Shown piece by piece: positions 1 through 7,135 of a DNA stretch of 39,908 nt (position 1 is the stretch's first letter; each line of letters begins with the position of its first letter). Source of the DNA: RPQK01 sp041946865. Its GTDB lineage: Bacteria; Acidobacteriota; UBA6911; RPQK01. The stretch is from NCBI GenBank assembly GCA_041946865.1, contig JBHGBF010000020.1:1-39908 (forward strand), given 5' to 3'. The position numbers were made by a program, and so were the translations under genes. Under the pieces are notes generated by a model that saw only the letters and a program-made list of their open reading frames with translations, ran no database searches and was not told where the DNA came from.

Positions 1-18
1 TCCTGACTTCTGAATTCC

Positions 19-52
19 ATATCCCGCAGGGATATCAAGGGCGAAGCCCTTG
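19..52 (-). terminator. Tandem hairpins after the esterase gene
   Basis: Two perfect 7-bp hairpins lie directly beyond the stop codon of the minus-strand esterase. ATATCCC/GGGATAT (19-35, loop GCA) is followed without a gap by CAAGGGC/GCCCTTG (36-52, loop GAA). There is no clear U-tract, so this may protect the RNA 3' end or slow polymerase rather than be a classical intrinsic terminator. Confidence 0.45.
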
Positions 53-53
53 C

Positions 54-1034
54 CTAGTTGGACTTTTGGTGCCTTTTGAAGAAAGCCCAGATGATTTCGC
101 ACGCATCTGAGGCTCTGTTCGTCTCGCTCGCCGGCGTCTCCGGACTTTGGAGTCCACCCGGCCAGGTGTGCCCTCCGCCTTCGACCGCACACAAGACGAC
201 CTCGACGCCGTTCTTGCAGTTGACCCAACGTTCCTGTCGGATGCGCGGCCCCGTTCCCGCGTCTTCGTGGGACACCCAGGCCGGTTTCGGCCAGTCGGTG
301 CAGCGATTGTGTGTTGCCAGGACCTGGAGCGTCCGAGGCAAGGACAGGAGTCTGCCCAAACGTCGCTCCCCGCTGAAGTCGGGAGTTTCTCCGCCTTCCC
401 AGGGTATTAAAGGGTCCTTGGTTCCCGTCATGACGAGTACCGAAATCGGCCTGGTTGAGACCGGCACCGAAGCCAGCCTCTCCGGCATGGCGTAAGCAAC
501 GGGAGCCACGGCCGCGATCTTGTCGGGAAGCTCACGAGCCAGCCGCATGACCATTTGGGCCCCATTGGATATGCCTGTTGCATAGACTCGACAACGATCG
601 ATGTTCAGAGTCTCCCCGAGGTGATCGATCAGAGCGGAAAGGAACCCGACATCATCGGCCTGCGAAAACCGATCATCCCTCCCATCGTTCCATCTGGTTC
701 GAATCCGCCCGGCATGCGTGAGCCCATCAGGGTAAACCACAATGAAACCGTCTCGGTCCGCCAGAGCATCGAAACCGCCCCGGGTCATTTTCACCATGGT
801 CTCCCCTGTCCCAGTTCCCCCGTGAAGAGCTATCACCAGCGGCATGCGAGTGCTCTTGTTCCAGGAGGTCGGAACATGAATCAGATAAGTCCGCTCGAGG
901 CCATCCCAGGTAATCGAGCCGCGATAAGAGCCGACGCGGCTCTCGCCTGCGTCACCCGACCAGCAAGCGGCAAACAGACAAATCATAATGACCGTCGGGA
1001 AAGGGATCGGCACAGGCATTCTTCGCATGCTCAT
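54..1034 (-). CDS. Exported CE1/PHB-depolymerase-like (LpqC-type) esterase
   Basis: This is an alpha/beta-hydrolase of the PHB depolymerase/feruloyl esterase (LpqC, CE1) type. It probably hydrolyses ester bonds in polyesters or in feruloyl- or acetyl-substituted polysaccharides outside the cytoplasm. Counting from the longest frame (start 1088), the oxyanion-hole stretch IALHGG is at about 86-91, the nucleophile elbow GISNG has Ser174, TGTKD supplies Asp225 and EGGGHTWPGG supplies His307, so the triad is complete. A hydrophobic export segment ends in LFAACWSG, possibly a non-ideal lipobox. I chose the ATG at 1034 because a TATAAT hexamer sits 10 bases upstream of it, which would leave the 1088 start untranscribed. 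The neighbouring gene is divergent, beyond a repeat element. Substrate cannot be told from sequence. Confidence 0.82.
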   Translation of the reverse strand: MSMRRMPVPIPFPTVIMICLFAACWSGDAGESRVGSYRGSITWDGLERTYLIHVPTSWNKSTRMPLVIALHGGTGTGETMVKMTRGGFDALADRDGFIVVYPDGLTHAGRIRTRWNDGRDDRFSQADDVGFLSALIDHLGETLNIDRCRVYATGISNGAQMVMRLARELPDKIAAVAPVAYAMPERLASVPVSTRPISVLVMTGTKDPLIPWEGGETPDFSGERRLGRLLSLPRTLQVLATHNRCTDWPKPAWVSHEDAGTGPRIRQERWVNCKNGVEVVLCAVEGGGHTWPGGLQSPETPASETNRASDACEIIWAFFKRHQKSN

Positions 1035-1044
1035 TCCGGGCGGA

Positions 1045-1050
1045 ATTATA
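1045..1050 (-). promoter_or_regulatory. Candidate -10 box of the esterase gene
   Basis: A perfect TATAAT on the minus strand lies just upstream of ATGAGCATG at 1034. No convincing -35 hexamer is seen at 16-18 bp, so this is weak support for a promoter. If real, the leader is only a few bases long. Confidence 0.3.
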
Positions 1051-1133
1051 GCCCGGGCCAAATCAAACCACCTGGGCAGCGTGATCACGGCGTTGCGACG
1101 AGGTGGTGCTATATATCATGAGCGACTCAGATG

Positions 1134-1315
1134 GAGTCTCCGAAAAGCCCTTGGAGTTTCGGAGTTTCGCAATTTTGGAGTCTCGGAGTGCGCATTTTTT
1201 GGAGTTTCGGAGTGCGGCGACTTGTCGCCGCTTTGGGAGTTTTGGATTTTGGGTTTTGGGTTTTGGGTTTTGGGTTTTGGGTTTTGGGTTTTGGGTTTTG
1301 GGTTTTCGGAGACTC
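1134..1315. repeat. 182-bp TIR-flanked minisatellite element with TTTTGGG array
   Basis: The gene-free stretch 1035-1422 is mostly this structure. It is bounded by perfect 13-bp inverted repeats, GAGTCTCCGAAAA (1134-1146) and TTTTCGGAGACTC (1303-1315). Inside are three 24-bp tandem units starting TTGGAGTYTCGGAGT (1151, 1175, 1199). An 8-bp hairpin GCGGCGAC/GTCGCCGC follows (1214-1231). Then come eight perfect TTTTGGG heptamers (1247-1302), preceded by TTTTGGA and followed by TTTTCGG. The G-tracts could form G-quadruplexes on the plus strand. No coding function is supported. A target-site duplication was not found. Confidence 0.8.
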
Positions 1316-1422
1316 GATCGATTTTTCCCCGGTTGATTCTCGGTTTCCTCAGGCTCTAAACTCCCGGGTGAGACTCCGGGAATCGATCACACTCCTGGAC
1401 TAGTCATGAAAGGCAGGTAAGG

Positions 1423-2877
1423 ATGAGCCAATCCACATCGTCCAAGCGAATTTCGCGTCGCTCGCTGATCAAAGCCGGGAGCGCGGCCGGCGTGGTCGCT
1501 TCCGGGGCATTTCCCGAGAGCGCCGAGGCGCATGACTCAGCCCAAAGACCCGGGGTAAGGGCAACCTCGCTGCAGGCGATCCGCCAGCGTGTCGAAGTAA
1601 CACCCATAGTGGACACCCATGAGCACCTGATCGAGGAACAGGATCGGCTTAGCGGCAAACATCCTCGGATACAGGCAAACGACTGGTCGTTCCTGCTGTC
1701 TCATTACCTCAACAACGACTTGACGACTTCCGGCATGCCCACCGAGGCATCCAAGGCCTTCTTTTCCCCGACTGTCGACCCGATCGACAAATGGAAACTA
1801 CTTGCCCCGTACTGGCCAAGGGTTCTCCACACCGGCTATGCGCAGGCCGTAAGCATTGCAATGCAGCGTATTTACGGCGTAGGTGAGTTGTCTGAACGCA
1901 CCGTCAGGAGCGTACAAGAGGGTTATACCAAGACGATCCAACCGGGCTTCTATCGGAAGCTCCTGCAGCAGATCGGCAACATCGAGTCGTGCCAGGTGAA
2001 TTCGCTCGAAAGACCGTTCATGGAGTCACGCCAGCCCACCCTGCTCATGCAGGACGTCAACATCTCGGGCATGCACATGGGACCGTCTATTGACACGTAC
2101 GCCTCGGCCGCTGGAGTTAAGGTGACCGAACTCAGCGACTGGCACCGCGTGATCGACTGGTGGTTCGCAACTTACGGAAGCTACGCCGTGGCGGTCAAAT
2201 CCACGGGAGCCTATTCAAGAAACCTGGACTACGAAGACATTCCCGCAGAACAGGTCGAAGGGATCTTCAAGAGGAGGCTGAACAGGGATCCGCTTTCCCC
2301 GGAAGAGCACAAGCGGCTGCAGGACCATCTGTTCTGGTACTGCGTGCGCAAAGCGACCGAAAACAACCTGCCAGTGAAACTGCATACCGGATACTACACG
2401 GGCGCCAATAGCATGCCCTTGCAACGCTTGCAAGGGAACGCCGCCGCGGCAGCCGATCTTTGCCGAAAGGCACCCAACACGCGGTTTGTTTTCATGCACA
2501 TCAACTATCCATCCTATGAAGACCTGATCGCGGTGGCCAAGCACTACACAAACTGCTATGTCGACATGTGCTGGTCGTGGATTATAAGTCCGGTCGCCAG
2601 CGTCAATTTCCTGAAGCAATATCTGGTGACGGCGCCCGCGAACAAGGTGCTCACTTTCGGGGGAGACTACATTCCCGTTGAACCGGTGATCGGGCATGTC
2701 GCCCTGGCTCGTCAGGGGATAGCGTTGGCGCTGGAGCAGCTGGTCCAGGAGCGATGGCTGACTCTGAATTCGGCTGTCGATCTGGTGGAAAGCCTGTTGC
2801 CGGGCAACGCCCGGGCGCTCTTCAATCTGGAAGAGAAGACGCGCCGACTGCAAAAAGCGCCATGGCTTTCAACCTAA
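1423..2877 (+). CDS. Tat-exported amidohydrolase-superfamily protein
   Basis: A 484-residue metal-dependent hydrolase of the amidohydrolase-2 (COG2159-like) group. The N-terminus has a twin-arginine signal (SRRSLIKAG, residues 11-19) and a hydrophobic stretch ending near AEA. The metal-binding strand 1 motif is DTHEH (64-68). Later strands give KLHTGYY (about 320-326), FVFMHINYP (about 358-366) and FGGDYIP (about 418-424), matching the His and Asp metal and catalytic positions of the TIM barrel. It is preceded by AGGCAGGTAAGG, a good ribosome site. It probably acts on a carboxylated or cyclic small molecule (decarboxylase or lactonase chemistry is common in the family), but the substrate is unknown. 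The gene stands alone, convergent with a sulfatase. Confidence 0.8.
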   Translation: MSQSTSSKRISRRSLIKAGSAAGVVASGAFPESAEAHDSAQRPGVRATSLQAIRQRVEVTPIVDTHEHLIEEQDRLSGKHPRIQANDWSFLLSHYLNNDLTTSGMPTEASKAFFSPTVDPIDKWKLLAPYWPRVLHTGYAQAVSIAMQRIYGVGELSERTVRSVQEGYTKTIQPGFYRKLLQQIGNIESCQVNSLERPFMESRQPTLLMQDVNISGMHMGPSIDTYASAAGVKVTELSDWHRVIDWWFATYGSYAVAVKSTGAYSRNLDYEDIPAEQVEGIFKRRLNRDPLSPEEHKRLQDHLFWYCVRKATENNLPVKLHTGYYTGANSMPLQRLQGNAAAAADLCRKAPNTRFVFMHINYPSYEDLIAVAKHYTNCYVDMCWSWIISPVASVNFLKQYLVTAPANKVLTFGGDYIPVEPVIGHVALARQGIALALEQLVQERWLTLNSAVDLVESLLPGNARALFNLEEKTRRLQKAPWLST

Positions 2878-2888
2878 CACCAACGTAG

Positions 2889-2936
2889 GGTGGGTTTCGA
2901 ATCCGGCCGGCGCTTTTGGGCGGATTGAAACCCACC
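2889..2936. repeat. Palindromic dispersed repeat, copy 1
   Basis: The left arm GGTGGGTTTCGAATCCG (2889-2905) and right arm CGGATTGAAACCCACC (2921-2936) form a ~16-bp stem with one bulged base and a 15-nt loop containing GCGCTTTTGGG. It lies between two convergent stop codons. A second copy with nearly identical arms is at 12584-12633, so this is a REP-like dispersed element that could also end both transcripts. Confidence 0.8.
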
Positions 2937-2986
2937 ACTCAGCATCCATCGTGCGTTTCCGGTTGTCTTTGTGTCAGCCGGCTCGC

Positions 2987-4414
2987 CTATCGGCGCGCTG
3001 CGGCTGCCCAGTCTGCGGGCGGTACCCAGCCGGGGTGAGGCGCTATTTCTAACCGAATCCCCCCATCCGGATGGAGCTTGCGCCATTGTTGAATTCGCTC
3101 GCTCAGCAACTTGACGAGGTCCGGCTGTTGCTGCGACAAGTCGACGGCCTCGTTCGGGTCGGCCTCGAGGTCGAACAGCATATTGGAGACCTCGCAGGTC
3201 TGAGTTTTTTCGATTTGAACCAGCTTCCATCGGCCATGAATGACCGCGTGCTGCAATCCATCGTGCTCAACGGCGAAGAAAAGGTCCTCCCTGAGCCGGA
3301 CCTCACCCGTTACGATCTCATGCCAGAGGCTTTTTCCGTCTAGCGGCTTGGAGTTCAAAACCGGTACCCGCGCGGCTTCGGCTAAGGTGGGAAAGACATC
3401 GAGCACGGTCATCACCTGGCGTGAGGTTCGGGCGACCACGGCGCCAGGCCAACGGATGAAAGCCGGAACCCGGATGCCTCCTTCGAACACTGTCTCTTTC
3501 CTGCCGCGCAAGGGACGGTTGTCGCCCCCCTGGGGCGGAAATCCTCCGTTATCACTAAAAAACAGAACGATCGTGTTCTCCTCAAGTCCGTTCTCCCGCA
3601 GCGCCTGCATCACCTTGTCGATCGTCGAGTCTAAAACGTCAACCATGGCCGAGAAGACCTGCCTCTTTTTGTCGGTCAACTCAGCATACTTGGCGATGCT
3701 GCTCTCCGGCGCCTGAAGCGGACCGTGGGGCGCATTGAAAGCCAGATAGAGAAGAAACGGTCGCGTGGTGTCCCGGTTCTCTATGAAGTGAACTGCCTGC
3801 TCACCGAGTAAAAGCGTACTGTAGCCGCGCACATCATCCGTCACCCCGTTTTGTTGCCAGTCGACAGCCTCGAACCTTTTGTGAGTCCAGTAATCGATGG
3901 CCCCGTTGACGTAGCCATAGAAGAAGTCGAAGCCACGATTGTGGGGTAGGAATTGGACCCGGTCGTGTCCCAGGTGCCACTTTCCAATGATTGCTGTCTG
4001 ATAACCAGCTGCCCGGAACGACTCAGGCAACAGGTGTTCGTCAAGCGCGAGCCCGTAGTTTGCCCAGGGACGGACCACCGAGTAGATGATCCCGGTGCGC
4101 ATGGACGAGCGGGCCGTCATCAGGCCGGCACGCGTCGGCGAACAGAGCGGGTAAACGTAGAACCGGTCGAACACGACGCCGCTGCGGGCCAACCGGTCAA
4201 GGGTCGGCGTGCGGATCGAGCTGTTGTGATACCCTATGTCGTTCCATCCCAGATCGTCGGCCACAATAATCACGATGTTCGGCCGCCCGGAACTCGTGGT
4301 CGACTGAGCCAGAGAAAAGCCAAGACACGAGAAGATCAGCACCAGGCACAGGGCCAGGCTTCTGGTCGAGACGTAGCAACGCACCTCGCACATTGATTCA
4401 GACATAAAGCCCAC
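2987..4414 (-). CDS. Secreted type I sulfatase (arylsulfatase B-like)
   Basis: A 475-residue alkaline-phosphatase-fold sulfatase that cleaves sulfate esters, probably in the periplasm. A Sec signal (hydrophobic 19-35, ending SLAQ) precedes RPNIVIIVADDLGWND, the first metal-binding Asp pair. The formylglycine signature is CSPTR at residues 91-95, so Cys91 would be oxidised to formylglycine. GKWHLGH and FFSDNGG are the expected downstream active-site motifs. The pattern of DDLGWNDIGYHNS and RTPTLDRLARSGV resembles the ARSB/GalNAc-4-sulfatase branch. The start is GTG 4414 or ATG 4405. The SD core GGAGG lies in a short CGCCTC/GAGGCG hairpin (4417-4430), which could limit translation. It is the last gene after TonB receptor 1 and the 817-aa protein, 84 bases downstream of the latter. 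Confidence 0.9.
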   Translation of the reverse strand: MGFMSESMCEVRCYVSTRSLALCLVLIFSCLGFSLAQSTTSSGRPNIVIIVADDLGWNDIGYHNSSIRTPTLDRLARSGVVFDRFYVYPLCSPTRAGLMTARSSMRTGIIYSVVRPWANYGLALDEHLLPESFRAAGYQTAIIGKWHLGHDRVQFLPHNRGFDFFYGYVNGAIDYWTHKRFEAVDWQQNGVTDDVRGYSTLLLGEQAVHFIENRDTTRPFLLYLAFNAPHGPLQAPESSIAKYAELTDKKRQVFSAMVDVLDSTIDKVMQALRENGLEENTIVLFFSDNGGFPPQGGDNRPLRGRKETVFEGGIRVPAFIRWPGAVVARTSRQVMTVLDVFPTLAEAARVPVLNSKPLDGKSLWHEIVTGEVRLREDLFFAVEHDGLQHAVIHGRWKLVQIEKTQTCEVSNMLFDLEADPNEAVDLSQQQPDLVKLLSERIQQWRKLHPDGGIRLEIAPHPGWVPPADWAAAARR

Positions 4415-4498
4415 CGCGCCTCCTGAGGCGGCCCGGGTCAGTCGCAGGCCGCCGTGCTATGTGGGAAACGGCCGACCAAATCCGAATAGCGACCTGCC

Positions 4499-6952
4499 CT
4501 ACCGGCCCTTTACCCAATGAATCCCCCGTTTGAGGTCCTCCTGTGAGTAATCTCCCAGTTTGGAACCATTGACTCTAATCGTGGACGTCCCTTCCGGAGC
4601 ATCGCGGAAAACGATTCGTAGCGGCTGGTCCCACTTCAGTTTGGTGTCGATCCGCATGGATATTGAACGCCCTTTGACAGCAAAATCCCGAACCGTACAA
4701 CCATTGACTCCATAACCCCAGCCGGCCCGCGCATCGGCGAAGACATCTCCAAATCGGTCCCAAACCTGTTCGACGGCAGCCATTGCCGTGCCTTGTCCCC
4801 AATGAAAACCCGAAAGTGCTCCCGGGTCATCGTGAAATCCTGTGTGGGCCCAATTCTCGTACGGCGCGACGGCAAATCCCGCGCGCAGTGCGCCGATGCC
4901 ACGTTCGAGATACTCCCGCTTGCCTGTGCGGTCGAAGTAGTCCAGGTAGACAACGGCGCAATACGCCTGTCGGGCATCACTCCATTCCGCATCCGTATTT
5001 TGAGTAGTGAAGCCACCGACCAGGTTCGGACTCATCAGCGGATGGCTCCAGACTTGTTGGGTCAGCGACAGATAGTCGAGTACATTCATTCCCAGATCCA
5101 AAAACCGGCTTTCTTTAGTGGCGTCGAAGAGAGCCAGATAGGCCTTGGCCGCTTGGATCGTGCCCATGTTGTTCTGAGGATTTTGACCGGTGATCGGATC
5201 GTAAAAGTCGTAGGGTTTGCGCGAGCAGGAGAGGAACGTTTCAAAGTCGAACCACTTCTGCTCTGGGATGATGTATTTCTCGATATACTCCATGGCCTTG
5301 ATGGCTGCCTGAAGATATTTCTGATTGCCGGTGGATTTGTACAGCTCGACCAGAAAGACAGCGCATCCGGCCGGCTCCGAGCTCTCTTGATTCAGCCGGG
5401 TGTTGGCGCGGACGCTCAGATCCTCATTAAAGTAAGAAGGGATGAAACCGGTAGCCTGCTGCTGGCGACACAAAAAATCGCCCAGTTGTATACACCGGGG
5501 CATAATGCGGTCGTCCTTGGGATCCACCTCTTTGTGCCATCTTAGTAGCCAGTACCCCATCCAGGCCATGTCGAAGGCGTGGTAACACTCCCCGATACCT
5601 CCAAAGAAGTGGTCTCTTTGCCAGTGCTGTCCCTTCATTGCCGTCTCGAGAAAAACGACGGGAAAGGCCCCCTGATTGACGGGAGCATCGAGCGCCAGGT
5701 TGAGGATCTTGCCAGCCTTGTCCCGGACGGCGGAGTCCTTCTGGTTCATAGCGTAGCGGGCCATGCCGAAGGTTGAGTGCAGACTGTTCCACCAGGCGCA
5801 GAACCAACCATTTTGCGGGTCACCAACCTCGATTCTGATGCTGCCGCAGGGCACTCCATTCCTTTCGAACTCCCACCACTGCTGGTCTGCGTAGGTATGC
5901 CAGGTTTTGCGTCTCCACTCGGAGAAAGTATGTTTCTGAGCCGCATCCGCGCCGAGCAGGTTGGGGTGTCCAAATCGCTCCCAAAGGAATTGGACGAGCG
6001 GCCGATGTGCCTGGTCAGAAGGCACTTCTGGCAGCGCCAGAAGACAATAAGCATAGCGGCTCCGTCCGGCTGGAATCAGAGCGCGCTGGCCCGGAATGTG
6101 CTTGAACGCGGAATGGCGATGGGGCCTGGTGGGTGCGAGGCCAAACGAGAACGCGGGGCCGTCTTCGGGCCGTGCATCAAGGTCCATCGTCAGGTTGCAG
6201 TGACGCCAGGTGTTATTGGACACCAGGTCGGTTACGCCGGGCACCAACGCCAAACCCAAGTTCCCTTTGTACAAGATCGTGGCAGGCGCCTTCCAGGACC
6301 AATCGGGGAACACATCCTCTTCCCCGGTCTTGGCCAACGGCGTCCAGGTGAAGTCCGGACGTCCCGCAGCCCCGAACCTCAGGCGGTCATTAAAATACTC
6401 CAACAAGAGCGCGCGTTTCGATTCCAGAACCACTGATATGGAGACAAACCGCTCGCCAGGCCGCAACGAAATAGTGCGAACTACCCTGTCTCCGTCCGCT
6501 GTCTTGCCGGTCAACTGCAGCGTTTGTCCCTTGTCACGCAGCGAGGCGGATTCATGCTGAATTGTCAACGGAGTTCCCCGTGGACCTGGTTTAGGTTCGG
6601 GTGGGATATCCGTGATACGTACCTTTCGCGCGCGCAGATCCTTGGAGAATTGTGTCAGATCCGGTGCGATCTGACTGCGGTCTCCCGTATCGGGATCAGC
6701 GGCCAGAAAAGTCGCTCCCACGCCGCCGGCTGTCCGGCCCTGGGCTAGCAACAAGTCCTTCCCGTTGCGGCGCGCGTAGTAAGCTTCATGCACGCCGCCC
6801 GGTCCAAAGGTGAACACGGCTTTCAGGTATTCGTTCTCGAGTTTGATTTCGCGGTTCCCGACGTTTCCAGACTGCGCGGTCGAGAAAGCTGAAATACTGC
6901 CAAGAACAAGCAGGACGGAAAACGTCAAGCAAATGTTTCTGATTTTTGGCAT
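4499..6952 (-). CDS. Secreted ~817-aa protein, probable alpha/alpha-barrel carbohydrate-active enzyme (family not recognised)
   Basis: I do not recognise the family. The open frame runs upstream to 7069, but the ATG at 6952 begins an ordinary Sec signal (MPKIRN, hydrophobic, ending AFSTAQ). The extra 39 codons would cross a 13-bp hairpin, so I take 6952. The N-terminal ~320 residues look like a beta-sandwich (NREIKLENEYLKAVF, WTPLAKTGEEDVFPDW). The next ~400 are rich in paired helices typical of six-hairpin barrels (NNMGTIQAAKAYLALF, YAVVYLDYFDRTGKREYLERG). A short beta-rich tail ends it. That architecture is shared by several glycoside hydrolases and polysaccharide lyases. Position between a TonB receptor and a sulfatase on the same strand supports a role in breaking down a sulfated glycan. 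Catalytic residues cannot be assigned. Confidence 0.65.
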   Translation of the reverse strand: MPKIRNICLTFSVLLVLGSISAFSTAQSGNVGNREIKLENEYLKAVFTFGPGGVHEAYYARRNGKDLLLAQGRTAGGVGATFLAADPDTGDRSQIAPDLTQFSKDLRARKVRITDIPPEPKPGPRGTPLTIQHESASLRDKGQTLQLTGKTADGDRVVRTISLRPGERFVSISVVLESKRALLLEYFNDRLRFGAAGRPDFTWTPLAKTGEEDVFPDWSWKAPATILYKGNLGLALVPGVTDLVSNNTWRHCNLTMDLDARPEDGPAFSFGLAPTRPHRHSAFKHIPGQRALIPAGRSRYAYCLLALPEVPSDQAHRPLVQFLWERFGHPNLLGADAAQKHTFSEWRRKTWHTYADQQWWEFERNGVPCGSIRIEVGDPQNGWFCAWWNSLHSTFGMARYAMNQKDSAVRDKAGKILNLALDAPVNQGAFPVVFLETAMKGQHWQRDHFFGGIGECYHAFDMAWMGYWLLRWHKEVDPKDDRIMPRCIQLGDFLCRQQQATGFIPSYFNEDLSVRANTRLNQESSEPAGCAVFLVELYKSTGNQKYLQAAIKAMEYIEKYIIPEQKWFDFETFLSCSRKPYDFYDPITGQNPQNNMGTIQAAKAYLALFDATKESRFLDLGMNVLDYLSLTQQVWSHPLMSPNLVGGFTTQNTDAEWSDARQAYCAVVYLDYFDRTGKREYLERGIGALRAGFAVAPYENWAHTGFHDDPGALSGFHWGQGTAMAAVEQVWDRFGDVFADARAGWGYGVNGCTVRDFAVKGRSISMRIDTKLKWDQPLRIVFRDAPEGTSTIRVNGSKLGDYSQEDLKRGIHWVKGR

Positions 6953-6973
6953 TCCTGGTTCCAGATGGACGGA

Positions 6974-7009
6974 AACTTCCGGCGAGCCGTGAGGGCCTCG
7001 CCGGAAGTT
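6974..7009 (-). promoter_or_regulatory. Leader hairpin upstream of the 817-aa protein
   Basis: Perfect 13-bp arms AACTTCCGGCGAG (6974-6986) and CTCGCCGGAAGTT (6997-7009) enclose a 10-nt loop and end 21 bases before the chosen start codon. It could be a processing or attenuation structure in the transcript leading from the TonB receptor gene. Confidence 0.55.
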
Positions 7010-7083
7010 CAAAGCTGCGGTCGACCGGCCCTTCTCAGTAAGAAAAGGAGAGAGCGACCGGTCATGCACAAAAGGCCGTAGTC

Positions 7084-7121
7084 ACGGTCAAAGACGGCCG
7101 CGTAAGGCCGCCTTTGACCGT
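7084..7121 (-). terminator. Hairpin after TonB receptor 1
   Basis: ACGGTCAAAG (7084-7093) pairs with CTTTGACCGT (7112-7121), extended inside by CGGCC/GGCCG (7095-7099, 7106-7110). It begins 15 bases after the receptor stop codon. No strong U-tract follows, so read-through into the next gene is possible. Confidence 0.55.
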
Positions 7122-7135
7122 AATCGGCTCCTGGA

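Noticed and set aside
1247..1302. CRISPR array
   Set aside because: The heptamers have no spacers and the unit is far too short; no cas gene is present.
1103..1403. Overlapping plus-strand frames with FWVLGFG repeats
   Set aside because: They are the translation of the TTTTGGG heptamer array in three frames; no ribosome site or domain supports a protein.
2889..2936. Resemblance of GGTTTCGAATCC to a tRNA T-arm
   Set aside because: No acceptor stem, D-arm or anticodon arm is found, and the motif belongs to a palindrome that recurs at 12584.
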